Shown here piece by piece: positions 1-8,541 of a stretch of DNA of 64,000 nt. This DNA is from Phycisphaerales bacterium. Its GTDB lineage: Bacteria; Planctomycetota; Phycisphaerae; Phycisphaerales; SM1A02. A model generated the notes under the pieces. The model was given only the letters and a program-made list of their open reading frames with translations, did no database searches and was not told where the DNA came from. The stretch spans positions 1 to 64,000 of the forward strand of contig JASMLR010000001.1 of the NCBI GenBank assembly GCA_030748575.1, read 5' to 3'. Positions within the stretch are counted from its first letter, which is position 1. Each line of letters begins with the position of its first letter. Position numbers and translations under genes: made by a program.

Positions 1-132
1 CGCAAAGACCGTCAAGATGATGAACCCCCATCGAAGTGCGTTGGCTTCAGGTGTCCGCCACACGTCGACGGCCACGAAGAGCACCGACACGGCGGTGAAG
101 ATGAACCACAGCAGCATGACGCCATCAAGCAT
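1..132 (-). CDS. DUF4396-like membrane protein, N-terminal part
   Basis: The first 44 codons of a minus-strand gene that runs off the left edge. The start is the ATG at 130-132, preceded on its strand by a GGAGG-like ribosome site. The visible peptide has one hydrophobic helix (about residues 5-23) followed by a short polar stretch (DVWRTPEANALRWGF) and the start of a second helix. This spacing resembles the beginning of DUF4396 integral membrane proteins, a family of unknown function. The match is from memory and rests on about 40 residues, so the family name is tentative; that it is a membrane protein is clear. Confidence 0.55.
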   Translation of the reverse strand, partial: MLDGVMLLWFIFTAVSVLFVAVDVWRTPEANALRWGFIILTVFA

Positions 133-165
133 AGAAACCTCCCACCGGATGATACCGGTGACTGC

Positions 166-657
166 CTAGGTGGCCGAGTTCATCCCCGCCACACGCCGCC
201 ACGCGCTGATCTGCCCAAGATGGAAGGATGGATGCCCCATCAGCATGAAGGCGGCCACTTGGCCGAGCGTCGAGAATCGCTCTTCGAATGGCGTGCCGGC
301 TGCGGATCGCTCAAGCACTTCTGGGTCACACGATTCCAGAAAGCCTGCAGCGAAGACGCATCGCTCAGAAAAGCGGGCGATGCACGCATCCTTCGTGGGA
401 TAACGGTCAGCCTCATCGAGGCACTCAGCGCCCATGGCGTAGAGCGAGGCTTCCTCTTCATCAAAGTTGCACTCGCCTCCAAGCATCGTGACGCACACGC
501 CGGTGTAGTACGCGCAGTGTCCAAGGACAAAGGCTGGGTGATTGATGGTGGTGCCATGCCGGTCGGCAAACGCCGCGGGGTCGATGTCATCACAGATCAT
601 ATGTGCGAGTGTCGTGACGAATCGCGCCGGGGTGGCAATGGTGGCTGCTGTTGTCAT
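166..657 (-). CDS. DinB-like four-helix-bundle protein
   Basis: A 163-residue protein that looks like a DinB/YfiT-type four-helix bundle, a fold whose members often bind a divalent metal through three histidines. Candidate ligands are His47 in NHPAFVLGH and His142/His146 in GHPSFHLGQ. Members act as metal-dependent thiol transferases or are stress-induced proteins of unknown role; no substrate can be named here. The start at 657 has an AGGAGG site 8-9 bases upstream, so the 27 residues readable upstream are not counted. It is divergent from the carbonic anhydrase gene, sharing an intergenic stretch of about 110 bases that must hold both promoters. Confidence 0.7.
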   Translation of the reverse strand: MTTAATIATPARFVTTLAHMICDDIDPAAFADRHGTTINHPAFVLGHCAYYTGVCVTMLGGECNFDEEEASLYAMGAECLDEADRYPTKDACIARFSERCVFAAGFLESCDPEVLERSAAGTPFEERFSTLGQVAAFMLMGHPSFHLGQISAWRRVAGMNSAT

Positions 658-767
658 TGGGGTTCCTCCTGGGGCGACAGGGTACCGGGTTGTGTTTCCT
701 GTGTTCCAGTACCATCCGAAGCACCGGCTTGATACCAACGGTTCTGCGATGGGGGGGCATCGCAGAC

Positions 768-1442
768 ATGTTGGGGGCCTCTGGGTTCGTGCTGCTTGCC
801 GCAGCAGTCGTAGGAGTTTGGTCGATGGCAGCCACGCAAACAGATGGGCGTCCTACATCTCCGGATGCGGCGCTGGCCCGCCTCATGGAGGGCAATGTGC
901 GATACGCCGAGGGCCGCATGCAGTCGCAGAACCTGCCCGCAGCACGTGATGGGCTCGCGGCTGGGCAAGCCCCGTTTGCCGCTGTGATTCGATGCGCAGA
1001 TTCGCGAGTGGCGCCAGAGATCGTGTTTGACCAGTCGCTCGGGGACCTGTTTGTGTGCGGTGTGGCGGGCAACATTCCAACACCGGAAATCGTTGCGAGT
1101 CTGGAGTACGCGGTGGCGGTGCTCGGGACGAAGCTCATCGTCGTAATGGGACACGCATCGTGCGGCGCCGTCGGCGCAGCGATGGAGCACCGGCATGACA
1201 GTGGGGCACTTCCAGGCACCTTGCCGGCGCTGATCGACCAGATCATCGCCCGTTGCACCGCCAACGCCGATCCCACGGCACCCGACGCGCTTGAGAAGGC
1301 GATCGCGTGCAATGCCCGCCAGGGCATCGATGAGTTGATGCAGGGCTCCCGGATCATCGCGGAGGCAGTTGAGGCCGGTTCGCTGCGAGTCGTCGCGGGC
1401 GTGCAGGATCTGCAGTCGGGTCGGTTCACACTGGTGGACTGA
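768..1442 (+). CDS. beta-class carbonic anhydrase, probably exported or membrane-anchored
   Basis: Interconverts CO2 and bicarbonate. The 224-residue product carries the beta-class zinc site: Cys76, Asp78 and Arg80 (CADSR), then His129 and Cys132 (HASCG). Beta carbonic anhydrases are normally cytoplasmic. Here the chosen ATG gives a hydrophobic N-terminal stretch (residues 3-20) that reads like a signal peptide or anchor, suggesting a periplasmic or membrane location. The start is not certain, because the ribosome site (a G-run) is weak. The next gene begins 9 bases downstream, so the two are probably cotranscribed. Confidence 0.88.
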   Translation: MLGASGFVLLAAAVVGVWSMAATQTDGRPTSPDAALARLMEGNVRYAEGRMQSQNLPAARDGLAAGQAPFAAVIRCADSRVAPEIVFDQSLGDLFVCGVAGNIPTPEIVASLEYAVAVLGTKLIVVMGHASCGAVGAAMEHRHDSGALPGTLPALIDQIIARCTANADPTAPDALEKAIACNARQGIDELMQGSRIIAEAVEAGSLRVVAGVQDLQSGRFTLVD

Positions 1443-1451
1443 GCGCGGGAG

Positions 1452-2342
1452 ATGATGGACGTGAATCAACCCGTGGTGCTGGATGGGGCGACGGGCACGG
1501 AGTTGGAACGTCGTGGTGTGGACATTGGCCTGCCCTTGTGGTCGGCACGGGCGATTCTGGATGCGCCGCAAGTGCTTCAGGACGTGCACGCCGCCTACCT
1601 CGACGCCGGCGCCCGCGTCGTCACGGCCAATACCTTTCGCACCCACCAGCGGTCACTGGCGAAGGCTGGGATGGGGTCGCGGTGGGTCGAACTGACGCGG
1701 CGCGCCGTTGACATCGCCTGCGCCGCTCGAGACAGTCATGCCCCGTCAGCACGCATCTTTGGAAGTGTGGCGCCGCTGGAGGATTGCTACCGGCCCGACC
1801 TCGCGCCGGCGGCAGGTGTCTGCCGCGAGGCGCACGAGGCCATGATCCGCGTGCTTGTCGATGCCGGTGTCGATGGCGTGCTGATTGAGACCATGTGCGC
1901 CGGGCGCGAAGCCGAGGCTGCGGCGGAAGCCGCCCGGGACGTAGCGCCGGCCGCGTGGGCCATCAGTTTCTGCTTTCAGTCGGGATCACAGCCCGGTGTT
2001 CTGCTGGATGGGACGGATGTGCAGCGGCTGATGCCTGTGCTGGAGCAGGCGCAGATCGTGGGCGTCAATTGTGTGGCCGCGCCGGAAGTGGTTGAGCACG
2101 TTGGTCGACTGCGAGGTCTCGTTCGGCCAGAGCAGGTGGTCGCAGCCTACGCCAACATTGGCTATGCGACGCCAGAAGGAGCGTGGGTGACGACCGACGC
2201 GGTCGACCCGGATCGATACGCCGCCTATGCCGCCGAGTGGGTGAGCGCCGGCGCCTCCATGATTGGCGGGTGTTGCGGTACGACGCCGGAGACCATCCGC
2301 GCCATCGCATCCATGCTTGGTGAGCCGGGTGGGTCTTTGTGA
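1452..2342 (+). CDS. homocysteine S-methyltransferase family protein
   Basis: A 296-residue enzyme of the MmuM/BHMT type, which moves a methyl group from S-methylmethionine, betaine or a related donor to homocysteine to form methionine. The zinc-binding cysteines are Cys207 (GVNC) and Cys274-Cys275 (GGCCGT), and the N-terminal DGATGTELERRG motif is typical. The start has GGGAG just upstream; the second codon is also ATG. It follows the carbonic anhydrase by 9 bases. The methyl donor cannot be read from sequence. Confidence 0.88.
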   Translation: MMDVNQPVVLDGATGTELERRGVDIGLPLWSARAILDAPQVLQDVHAAYLDAGARVVTANTFRTHQRSLAKAGMGSRWVELTRRAVDIACAARDSHAPSARIFGSVAPLEDCYRPDLAPAAGVCREAHEAMIRVLVDAGVDGVLIETMCAGREAEAAAEAARDVAPAAWAISFCFQSGSQPGVLLDGTDVQRLMPVLEQAQIVGVNCVAAPEVVEHVGRLRGLVRPEQVVAAYANIGYATPEGAWVTTDAVDPDRYAAYAAEWVSAGASMIGGCCGTTPETIRAIASMLGEPGGSL

Positions 2343-2367
2343 TTGCGGGCCATCGGCGGGCGCGCGA

Positions 2368-2600
2368 TCAGGGGCATGGGCCCCAGTACCCGGTGACGAC
2401 CAGCACGTCCTGGATGTCCACTTCGCGGTCCTGATTGAGATCGACCGGTGACAGACCACGCTCACCCCAACGGTCGAGCACGCCAGTGATGTCCGAGACG
2501 GTCGCGAGGCCTGCGCCGTCCAGATCGCCTCCGCATGTTGGGACATCGTGGTGAACGGCGCGGCCTGCCAGATCTGCAAACTGGGGGCGCCAACAACGAG
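2368..2600 (-). pseudogene. remnant of a secreted protein with dockerin-like C-terminus
   Basis: The minus-strand peptide encoded at 2368-2538 is a complete dockerin-like tail: two Ca-loop modules (GDLDGAG... and DLNQDREVDIQDV), ending in YWGPCP and a stop. This is the same kind of ending as the secreted protein at 54954-56372. Upstream in this frame there is no plausible N-terminus, signal peptide or start; it soon runs antisense into the DUF3817 gene. A different minus-strand frame at about 2550-2600 reads RLVVGAPSLQ, reminiscent of an FG-GAP repeat. The best reading is the frameshifted 3' end of a lost FG-GAP/dockerin gene. The upstream limit is a guess. Confidence 0.5.
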
Positions 2601-2812
2601 CCGAGGCGTGTATGTGGCGAGTCTCGCGGCCGTCGAGTCGCCGTTCGCTCTCGATGGCGCCTTCCGCTCGTACTGCATACGCCCGCACGCAGTTTGCCAC
2701 GGCTGCGCCGTCTCTTGCTGGTCCGATCGGGCGCCTGCGAGGTCCACCACGAACCCTGAAACCCCGGAGGCCTCGTAGCCACGACCCGCACTGCACTATC
2801 ATCCGCAGCCCC

Positions 2813-3136
2813 ATGACCAGTATCAACCGTCCGTATCTGCGCTGGCTCATCGTGATCGGCCTCGTCGAAGGGTTTTCGACGCTGGCCCTGTTCTTCGTGG
2901 CGATGCCGATGAAGTACTGGTACGGCATGCCCAACGCCGTCACGATTGTCGGGTCAATTCACGGAGTCCTGTTCATCGTGCTGGTCATGCTGTTCTGGAT
3001 CGGCCGGGAAGCGGCTCCCTTGTCAGCCAGGTTGATGTGGCTCGGACTCATCGGCGCGGTCATTCCGTTCATGCCGTTCTTCGTCGACATCCCGCTGTAT
3101 CGAATGCTGCGAGCGGACGAGCGGGCGGCCGCCTGA
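2813..3136 (+). CDS. DUF3817 family integral membrane protein
   Basis: A 107-residue protein with three hydrophobic helices (roughly residues 9-28, 42-62 and 73-93) and the layout of DUF3817: an N-terminal RWLIVIGLVEGFSTLALFF segment, a central VGSIHGVLF and a C-terminal IPFMPFFVD. Members are small inner-membrane proteins of unknown function, sometimes fused to transporters. No clear Shine-Dalgarno sequence precedes the ATG at 2813. Its neighbours are remnants, so context gives no role. Confidence 0.75.
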   Translation: MTSINRPYLRWLIVIGLVEGFSTLALFFVAMPMKYWYGMPNAVTIVGSIHGVLFIVLVMLFWIGREAAPLSARLMWLGLIGAVIPFMPFFVDIPLYRMLRADERAAA

Positions 3137-3256
3137 ACAACGCAGTTGCAGCCGCGGGTGTTCGTTGGACAATCTTCCAGGGCTTGTTGCCAGCGGGGTA
3201 TCGCTTCCACCGCCGTACCAGGCCGCCCCGTGAAGCGGGCCATGCCTCTGCGCCAA

Positions 3257-3305
3257 AGCGGGCGAAGGGACTCGAACCCTCGACATGTAACTTGGAAGGC
3301 TGACG
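3257..3305 (-). pseudogene. 3' fragment of a tRNA-Gly (UCC-like)
   Basis: On the minus strand this is the 3' part of a tRNA: anticodon loop CTTCCAA (anticodon TCC, Gly), variable region, a T arm with TTCGAGT loop, and acceptor strand ending CGCCCGCT. The 5' half is missing; the sequence diverges completely beyond 3305. It matches the same portion of the intact tRNA-Gly(CCC) at 5791-5839 at 41 of 49 positions in the same orientation. A 3'-end tRNA fragment opposite an intact tRNA next to an integrase remnant is the usual signature of an integrated element, although the identity is lower than expected for a recent attachment site. Confidence 0.7.
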
Positions 3306-3387
3306 AAATCACCTCGTTTCTGCCCCGTCAGGGGCGAAGCCTCGCGTCGGTGGGAGCGTGCCGACTCAGCACGACCCTCACGTGACC

Positions 3388-3477
3388 ATGATCGTGACTG
3401 CGTGGCCTGCGCTATCGGATGCCATGAAGGCAGGCATCGTGGCGATGGTTGTTGCCAGTACGGAGAAAGACGAATGA
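3388..3477 (+). CDS. short peptide, likely remnant of an integrase-associated small ORF
   Basis: A 29-residue frame (MIVTAWPALSDAM..., ending STEKDE) encodes an amphipathic helix that resembles the C-terminus of small proteins I recall beside planctomycete integrases (pattern AWPxLPexIkAGIvAMV). No ribosome site is evident and the frame stays open upstream, so this may be the tail of a lost larger gene. Its stop overlaps the ATG of the next small frame in an ATGA arrangement, as in a translationally coupled pair. Function unknown. Confidence 0.3.
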   Translation: MIVTAWPALSDAMKAGIVAMVVASTEKDE

Positions 3478-3617
3478 ACACACCAACCACCTGCCCCATA
3501 ACCAAAACCCCCTCCTGGACTGCTCAGGAGAACATCCACAACAACACCCCCGCGATTGCGGAGGTGCTGTGGGGTGGTGGGGTGTATCGAGAGGTTGTTG
3601 TGGTGTGGCTGAACTAA
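3474..3617 (+). CDS. hypothetical small protein in mobile-element remnant
   Basis: A 47-residue frame beginning at an ATG that overlaps the previous stop (ATGA), with GGAGAAAGACG just upstream as a possible ribosome site. The sequence (MNTPTTCPITKTP...) matches no family I recognise. Its GC content is lower than that of the surrounding core genes and it sits between the tRNA-Gly fragment and the beta-helix gene, so it may belong to the inserted element. It ends 3 bases inside the converging beta-helix gene. It may not be translated. Confidence 0.25.
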   Translation: MNTPTTCPITKTPSWTAQENIHNNTPAIAEVLWGGGVYREVVVVWLN

Positions 3618-5071
3618 GGACAAGCGCCCCAACTGCCAAGCATGTTCAGCAGGTCCTCGATGTTGACGACACCGTTTCCGTCTGTGTCACCCATGCATGA
3701 AACAGGGCAGTCATCGCATGAGCCGCCTTCGCCGAGCCAGGTGAGGCCCATGCCAGTACATGCTGTTTCAGTAAGTTCGTGACATCCAGAACTCACGCAG
3801 CAGGCCCCGCGAGGTGCTGTGTCCTCATTGTCACCCATGCCATCGCCATCGGAGTCAGCCCATTCATTGGGGTCGTTGGGGAAGGCGTCTCCGTTGTCAC
3901 CAACGCCATCGCCATCCGAGTCGGCCCATTCATTGGGGTCGTTGGGGAAGGCGTCCCCGTTGTCGCCAACGCCATCGCCGTCCGAGTCGGCCCATTCATT
4001 GGGATCGTTGGGGAAGGCGTCTCCGTTGTCGCCAACACCGTCGCTATCAGAATCGGCCCACTCGTTTGGATCGTCTGGGAATGCATCTTCCGAATCTGGA
4101 ACACCATCGCCATCCGAATCGTCGCAAGCATCAAGGATGGTGTTGTCTCCACCGTCATCAAACGGCCCGACGATCTGATCCGGGTCATTTCCACAGACCG
4201 TGGTGCTGGTGATCGTTGGATTGGTGTCGTATCCGGTCAGGATCCCGCCGCCTTCATCGGCGGCAGTGTTGTCTCTGATCGTGCAGTTGTTGAACGTTGC
4301 GCTGCCGCCCCATCCATAAAATCCACCACCGATTTCAGTGGCAGCGTTGTTCATGATCATGCAGCCGCTGAGCGTCGATGAACTGTAGTTGGATTGTGCA
4401 GCGACTCCAGCACCGTACATGGCGGTGTTGTTTTGAATGATGCAGTTGGTAATCGTCAGATTGGATTCGTTCAGGATCCCGCCGCCGGACTCGGCGGTGT
4501 TGCCTGAGATCGTGCAGTCTGTGAGCGTTGGGCTTCCGCCGCTTGAGCAATAGATTCCACCGCCCCAAAGATCGGCCGTGTTGCCTGAGATTGTGCAGCC
4601 TGTGATCATGGGGCTGCTGCTGCTTCCGGCGATGAGGATTCCGCCGCCATGGGCGTAGCTAACGTTGTTCGTGATCGTGCAGTCGGTGATCGTGGGGCTG
4701 CTGCTCAGGCAGTAGACTCCGGCTCCGGCGCCGGCTAAAACAAACCCGCCGGTAATTGTAAATCCATCAACGACGGTGTCTGGACCTTCACCGCTCTCGA
4801 ACCATACGACGTGGCGTGATTGTTCGCCATCAATGATCGTTTCCTCAGCCGTCCCTGTCGCGCGGATCGTGATCGCCTTGCCACCAGGATTGATCACCGA
4901 GTTACCGCTGCCGGTGTAGGTCCCGGGGGCGACAAGAATCTCGTCGCCATTGGATGAGGCATCAATCGCGGACTGGATGGTGGGGTAGTCAGCCGGCACG
5001 TTATGCGTGTCCGCAAAGGACATTCCAACCAAGCCTGACGTGGCCACAATGGCGGTGCAGATGTATTGCAT
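3614..5071 (-). CDS. secreted right-handed beta-helix protein with Ca-binding repeats and dockerin-like tail
   Basis: A 485-residue exported protein. In order: signal peptide (residues 1-21), right-handed parallel beta-helix with repeated units such as ITDCTI, ITGCTISGNTA and LTDCTISGN (about 25-300), 4.5 thrombospondin-type-3-like Ca-binding repeats of 22 residues (DSDGDGVGDNGDAFPNDPNE unit), a Cys-rich module (GACCVSSGCHELTETACTGM) and a dockerin-like end (GDTDGNGVVNIEDLLNMLGS). Such proteins are usually surface or extracellular polysaccharide-interacting proteins; no catalytic residues are evident. The start at 5071 has TAGGAGAG upstream. It lies inside the segment bounded by the tRNA-Gly fragment and tRNA-Gly, so it may be element cargo. 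Confidence 0.85.
   Translation of the reverse strand: MQYICTAIVATSGLVGMSFADTHNVPADYPTIQSAIDASSNGDEILVAPGTYTGSGNSVINPGGKAITIRATGTAEETIIDGEQSRHVVWFESGEGPDTVVDGFTITGGFVLAGAGAGVYCLSSSPTITDCTITNNVSYAHGGGILIAGSSSSPMITGCTISGNTADLWGGGIYCSSGGSPTLTDCTISGNTAESGGGILNESNLTITNCIIQNNTAMYGAGVAAQSNYSSSTLSGCMIMNNAATEIGGGFYGWGGSATFNNCTIRDNTAADEGGGILTGYDTNPTITSTTVCGNDPDQIVGPFDDGGDNTILDACDDSDGDGVPDSEDAFPDDPNEWADSDSDGVGDNGDAFPNDPNEWADSDGDGVGDNGDAFPNDPNEWADSDGDGVGDNGDAFPNDPNEWADSDGDGMGDNEDTAPRGACCVSSGCHELTETACTGMGLTWLGEGGSCDDCPVSCMGDTDGNGVVNIEDLLNMLGSWGACP
3826..4120 (-). repeat. 66-bp tandem repeats encoding Ca-binding modules
   Basis: About four and a half tandem copies of a 66-bp unit lie inside the beta-helix gene; each encodes 22 residues with an Asp-rich Ca-binding loop (DSDGDGVGDNGD) and AFPNDPNEW. 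The middle copies differ by only a few bases, while the outermost (4055-4120) is more diverged. This suggests recent expansion or homogenisation of the inner copies, and copy number could vary between strains. Confidence 0.85.
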
Positions 5072-5255
5072 GGGTTGCTCTCTCCTACAGGCGACCTGAG
5101 GCCGCACAAGTCCAATTAGAGATGGCCTCATAGGGGAGGTCAAGAAGTGTTTCTATAGATGGTCTTGGAAAGCAGCCAAAGCAACCAAGGTACGCCCTGC
5201 GGACGCAGCGGCTGATGACGTGGTACAGGCCAGGCGTTGATTCATCGACAATGGT

Positions 5256-5862
<607 letters not shown>

Positions 5863-6092
5863 GGGGGATTGCGGCAGGGTACCAGCAGTGGCGGGCGCGG
5901 GCAGTGGTGTCGTGGCTTGTGACAGCGCGGCGGCGGCGCGGCCCTGGGGGCTGATCGGCAGGCGGGGGTAGGTCGGCGGGGGGGCGATCGGTAGGAGGCG
6001 GGCTCGGCGGGCGGAGGCGGATCTGAAGCAGCGGGCCGTTCGCCAGGACCCCCAATTCGGGGCACGGGCACCGCACAAGCAGCCTTCGCAGA

Positions 6093-6144
6093 CCCGTGCA
6101 GCAGGCCCGCACAGCAGACCCATACAACAGGCCCGTACACTGGT
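6093..6144 (+). repeat. four imperfect 13-bp direct repeats upstream of the pyrimidine operon
   Basis: Four consecutive 13-base units: CCCGTGCAGCAGG, CCCGCACAGCAGA, CCCATACAACAGG and CCCGTACACTGGT. They end 24 bases before the mmsA start, in an otherwise GC-rich 306-base intergenic stretch (5863-6168) with no gene. The position would suit binding sites for a regulator of the catabolic operon, but no regulator gene is adjacent and they could simply be a low-complexity tandem array. Confidence 0.45.
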
Positions 6145-6168
6145 GATCTACTCGGAGGTGATCAGACC

Positions 6169-7653
6169 ATGTCTTCCGCTTCTTTGCATGTCATCAACGG
6201 CGTTCGTGTCGGCGCTAACGCCCCTAGGGGCAGTTTCAGCAATGTTGATCCCGCGACCGGTGAGGTCCTGTGTGAGGTGCCCCTTGGGGGCGTCGATGCG
6301 GTCGATGCGGCCGTGGAGGCCGCGGCCGCAGCCTACCCCGCCTGGTCTCAGACGCCCGTCGGAGAGCGGTGCCAGGTGCTCTTTGAGTACAAGCAAGTGC
6401 TCGAGCGGAACTTCGACGACCTGACCGACATGATCGTGCAAGAGCACGGCAAGAACGTGCCGGAAGCACGGGGCGATGTGCGCCGGGGGATCGACTGCAT
6501 TGAGTATGCGTGCGGCGCGCCATCGCTGCTGATGGGGCGGACGCTGCCGCGGATTGCCGTATCCAGTTCGTTCAGCCGCGAACGCGAGGAAAACATTCCG
6601 CTGGACTCCACGATGGAGCGTGTGCCGCTCGGGGTCTGCGCCGGGATCACGCCGTTCAACTTCCCCATCATGGTGCCGATGTGGATGTGGCCCATGGCGG
6701 TGGCATGCGGGAACACGTTTGTGCTCAAGCCCAGCGAGAAGGTGCCGCTGTGCGCGATTCGCGAAGTGGAACTGGCCCATGAGGCCGGATTGCCGGCGGG
6801 CGTACTCAATGTGGTTGTTGGCGGCGCAGATGTCGCGAATCGGCTGATTACCCATACGGATGTGAAAGCCGTGTCCTTTGTGGGATCCACGCCGGTGGCT
6901 CGGCAGGTCTACGCAGAGGCGACGGCGGCGGGGAAGCGGGCGCAGTGCATGGGCGGCGCCAAGAACTGCATGATCATCATGCCCGACGCGAACCGTGAAG
7001 CTGCCATCGACGGTGTGCTGGGCTCGGCGTTCGGGAACACCGGCCAACGATGCCTGGCGGGGTCCATTGCTATTCCGGTCGGGGACGCGGCCGACTGGTT
7101 TGTGCCGGCGATTGTCGAGGCGGCCCGCGGCATCAAGACGTCGGCCGGAACGGAAGCGGACTGCGGCATGGGGCCGCTCATCGATGCTGGCAGTGGCCTT
7201 CGGGTGACCTCCGCCATTGCGGCGGGCGTCGAGGAGGGGGCCGACCTGCTGCTCGATGGCCGCGAGGCCACCATGCCCGAGGGCGACTGCTTTGTGGGGC
7301 CGACGGTGTTCGACGGTGTGACGCCTGGCATGTCACTGGCCGAAACGGAGATCTTCGGGCCCGTGCTCTCGATCATGCGGCGGGACACGCTTGATGACGC
7401 CATTGAAATCACCAGACGTTCGCCATTCGGAAACATGGCTGTGATGTTTACCGCCAGCGGTTATGCAGCGAACCGATTCAGAACCGAGGCTGGAGCGGGC
7501 ATGATCGGAATCAATGTCGGCGTGCCGGCGCCCATGGCGGTCTTCCCATTCTCGGGCTGGAAGGATTCGTTCTTCGGGACGCTTCATGCAAACGGCGAGG
7601 ACGCGGTTCGGTTCTTCACCGAGTGCCGCATTCTCGTCAGTCGTTGGTTCTAG
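6169..7653 (+). CDS. mmsA: CoA-acylating (methyl)malonate-semialdehyde dehydrogenase
   Basis: A 494-residue aldehyde dehydrogenase of the MmsA class, which oxidises malonate semialdehyde to acetyl-CoA, or methylmalonate semialdehyde to propionyl-CoA, using NAD and CoA with loss of CO2. The catalytic Cys295 lies in NTGQRCLAGS; TPFNFP (Asn164) and MGGAKN are characteristic of this class. GGAGGTG sits 10 bases before the ATG. It leads the pyrimidine catabolism genes and would carry out the last step after transamination of beta-alanine or beta-aminoisobutyrate. It also serves valine breakdown in other bacteria. The gap to the next gene is 18 bases. Confidence 0.92.
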   Translation: MSSASLHVINGVRVGANAPRGSFSNVDPATGEVLCEVPLGGVDAVDAAVEAAAAAYPAWSQTPVGERCQVLFEYKQVLERNFDDLTDMIVQEHGKNVPEARGDVRRGIDCIEYACGAPSLLMGRTLPRIAVSSSFSREREENIPLDSTMERVPLGVCAGITPFNFPIMVPMWMWPMAVACGNTFVLKPSEKVPLCAIREVELAHEAGLPAGVLNVVVGGADVANRLITHTDVKAVSFVGSTPVARQVYAEATAAGKRAQCMGGAKNCMIIMPDANREAAIDGVLGSAFGNTGQRCLAGSIAIPVGDAADWFVPAIVEAARGIKTSAGTEADCGMGPLIDAGSGLRVTSAIAAGVEEGADLLLDGREATMPEGDCFVGPTVFDGVTPGMSLAETEIFGPVLSIMRRDTLDDAIEITRRSPFGNMAVMFTASGYAANRFRTEAGAGMIGINVGVPAPMAVFPFSGWKDSFFGTLHANGEDAVRFFTECRILVSRWF

Positions 7654-7671
7654 TCTCTGGAAAGGACTCGC

Positions 7672-8541
7672 ATGGCTCGCATCACTCGTGCTGCGCTCAT
7701 TCAGGCTTCGAACGCGCTGCCGGACTCGACCGACCTGGCCGAAATCAAGAAGGCGATGATCGATAAGCATCTGGTTCTCATTGCCGAGGCGGCTGCCAAG
7801 GGCGCCAAAGTCTGCTGTCTGCAAGAGATCTTCTACGGGCCGTACTTCTGCGCGGAGCAGGATGTGCGGTGGTATGAAACGGCAGAACCTGTGCCGGACG
7901 GGCCAACCGTGACGCTCATGCAGCAGGTGGCCCGGGAGCATGGAATGATTCTGGTCGTTCCGATCTATGAAGAGGCCATGACGGGTGTGTACTACAACAC
8001 CGCGGCCGTCATTGACGAGCATGGTTCCTACCTCGGCCGATACCGAAAGCATCACATTCCGCATTGCAACCCGGGGTTCTGGGAGAAGTTCTACTTCACA
8101 CCCGGAAACGATGGCTACCCGGTGTTCGATACAAGTGCGGGGAAGATTGGCGTCTACATCTGCTACGACCGCCACTTCCCGGAGGGCGCTCGGGCGCTTG
8201 GTCTTGCTGGGGCCGAAATCGTCTTCAATCCATCGGCAACCGTTGCGGGTCTGAGCGAGTATCTGTGGAAACTTGAGCAGCCGGCGCATGCGGTGGCCAA
8301 CCAGTTCTTTGTGGGCGCCATCAATCGTGTCGGAACGGAGGCACCCTGGAATATCGGCGAGTTCTACGGTCAGTCGTACTTCTGCAACCCGCGAGGCCAA
8401 CTCATGGTTGAGGGGAGTCGGGACGCCGATGAAGTCGTCATCGCTGATCTTGATCTCGACATGATCGAGGAAGTGCGAAACACATGGCAGTTCTTCCGTG
8501 ACCGCCGGCCCGACTCCTACGGCCCACTGACGCAGGGATGA
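7672..8541 (+). CDS. pydC: beta-ureidopropionase (nitrilase-family N-carbamoyl amidohydrolase)
   Basis: A 289-residue carbon-nitrogen hydrolase with the Glu-Lys-Cys triad at Glu52 (LQEIF), Lys126 (RYRKHHIP) and Cys164 (VYICYDRHFPE). It is expected to hydrolyse N-carbamoyl-beta-alanine or N-carbamoyl-beta-aminoisobutyrate to the beta-amino acid, CO2 and ammonia, the third step of reductive pyrimidine degradation. By sequence alone N-carbamoylputrescine amidase is a close alternative; the dihydropyrimidinase and dihydropyrimidine dehydrogenase next door decide in favour of ureidopropionase. Its stop overlaps the transporter start by ATGA. Confidence 0.88.
   Translation: MARITRAALIQASNALPDSTDLAEIKKAMIDKHLVLIAEAAAKGAKVCCLQEIFYGPYFCAEQDVRWYETAEPVPDGPTVTLMQQVAREHGMILVVPIYEEAMTGVYYNTAAVIDEHGSYLGRYRKHHIPHCNPGFWEKFYFTPGNDGYPVFDTSAGKIGVYICYDRHFPEGARALGLAGAEIVFNPSATVAGLSEYLWKLEQPAHAVANQFFVGAINRVGTEAPWNIGEFYGQSYFCNPRGQLMVEGSRDADEVVIADLDLDMIEEVRNTWQFFRDRRPDSYGPLTQG

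Noticed and set aside
3779-4381. Repetitive plus-strand frames across the 66-bp repeats
   Set aside because: Antisense readings of the Ca-binding repeats in the beta-helix gene.
6093-6144. Possible CRISPR array
   Set aside because: The units are contiguous, imperfect and only 13 bases long, with no spacers; no cas genes are present.
7672-8541. N-carbamoylputrescine amidase
   Set aside because: Sequence alone allows it, but every neighbour belongs to pyrimidine degradation, and no agmatine deiminase is present.
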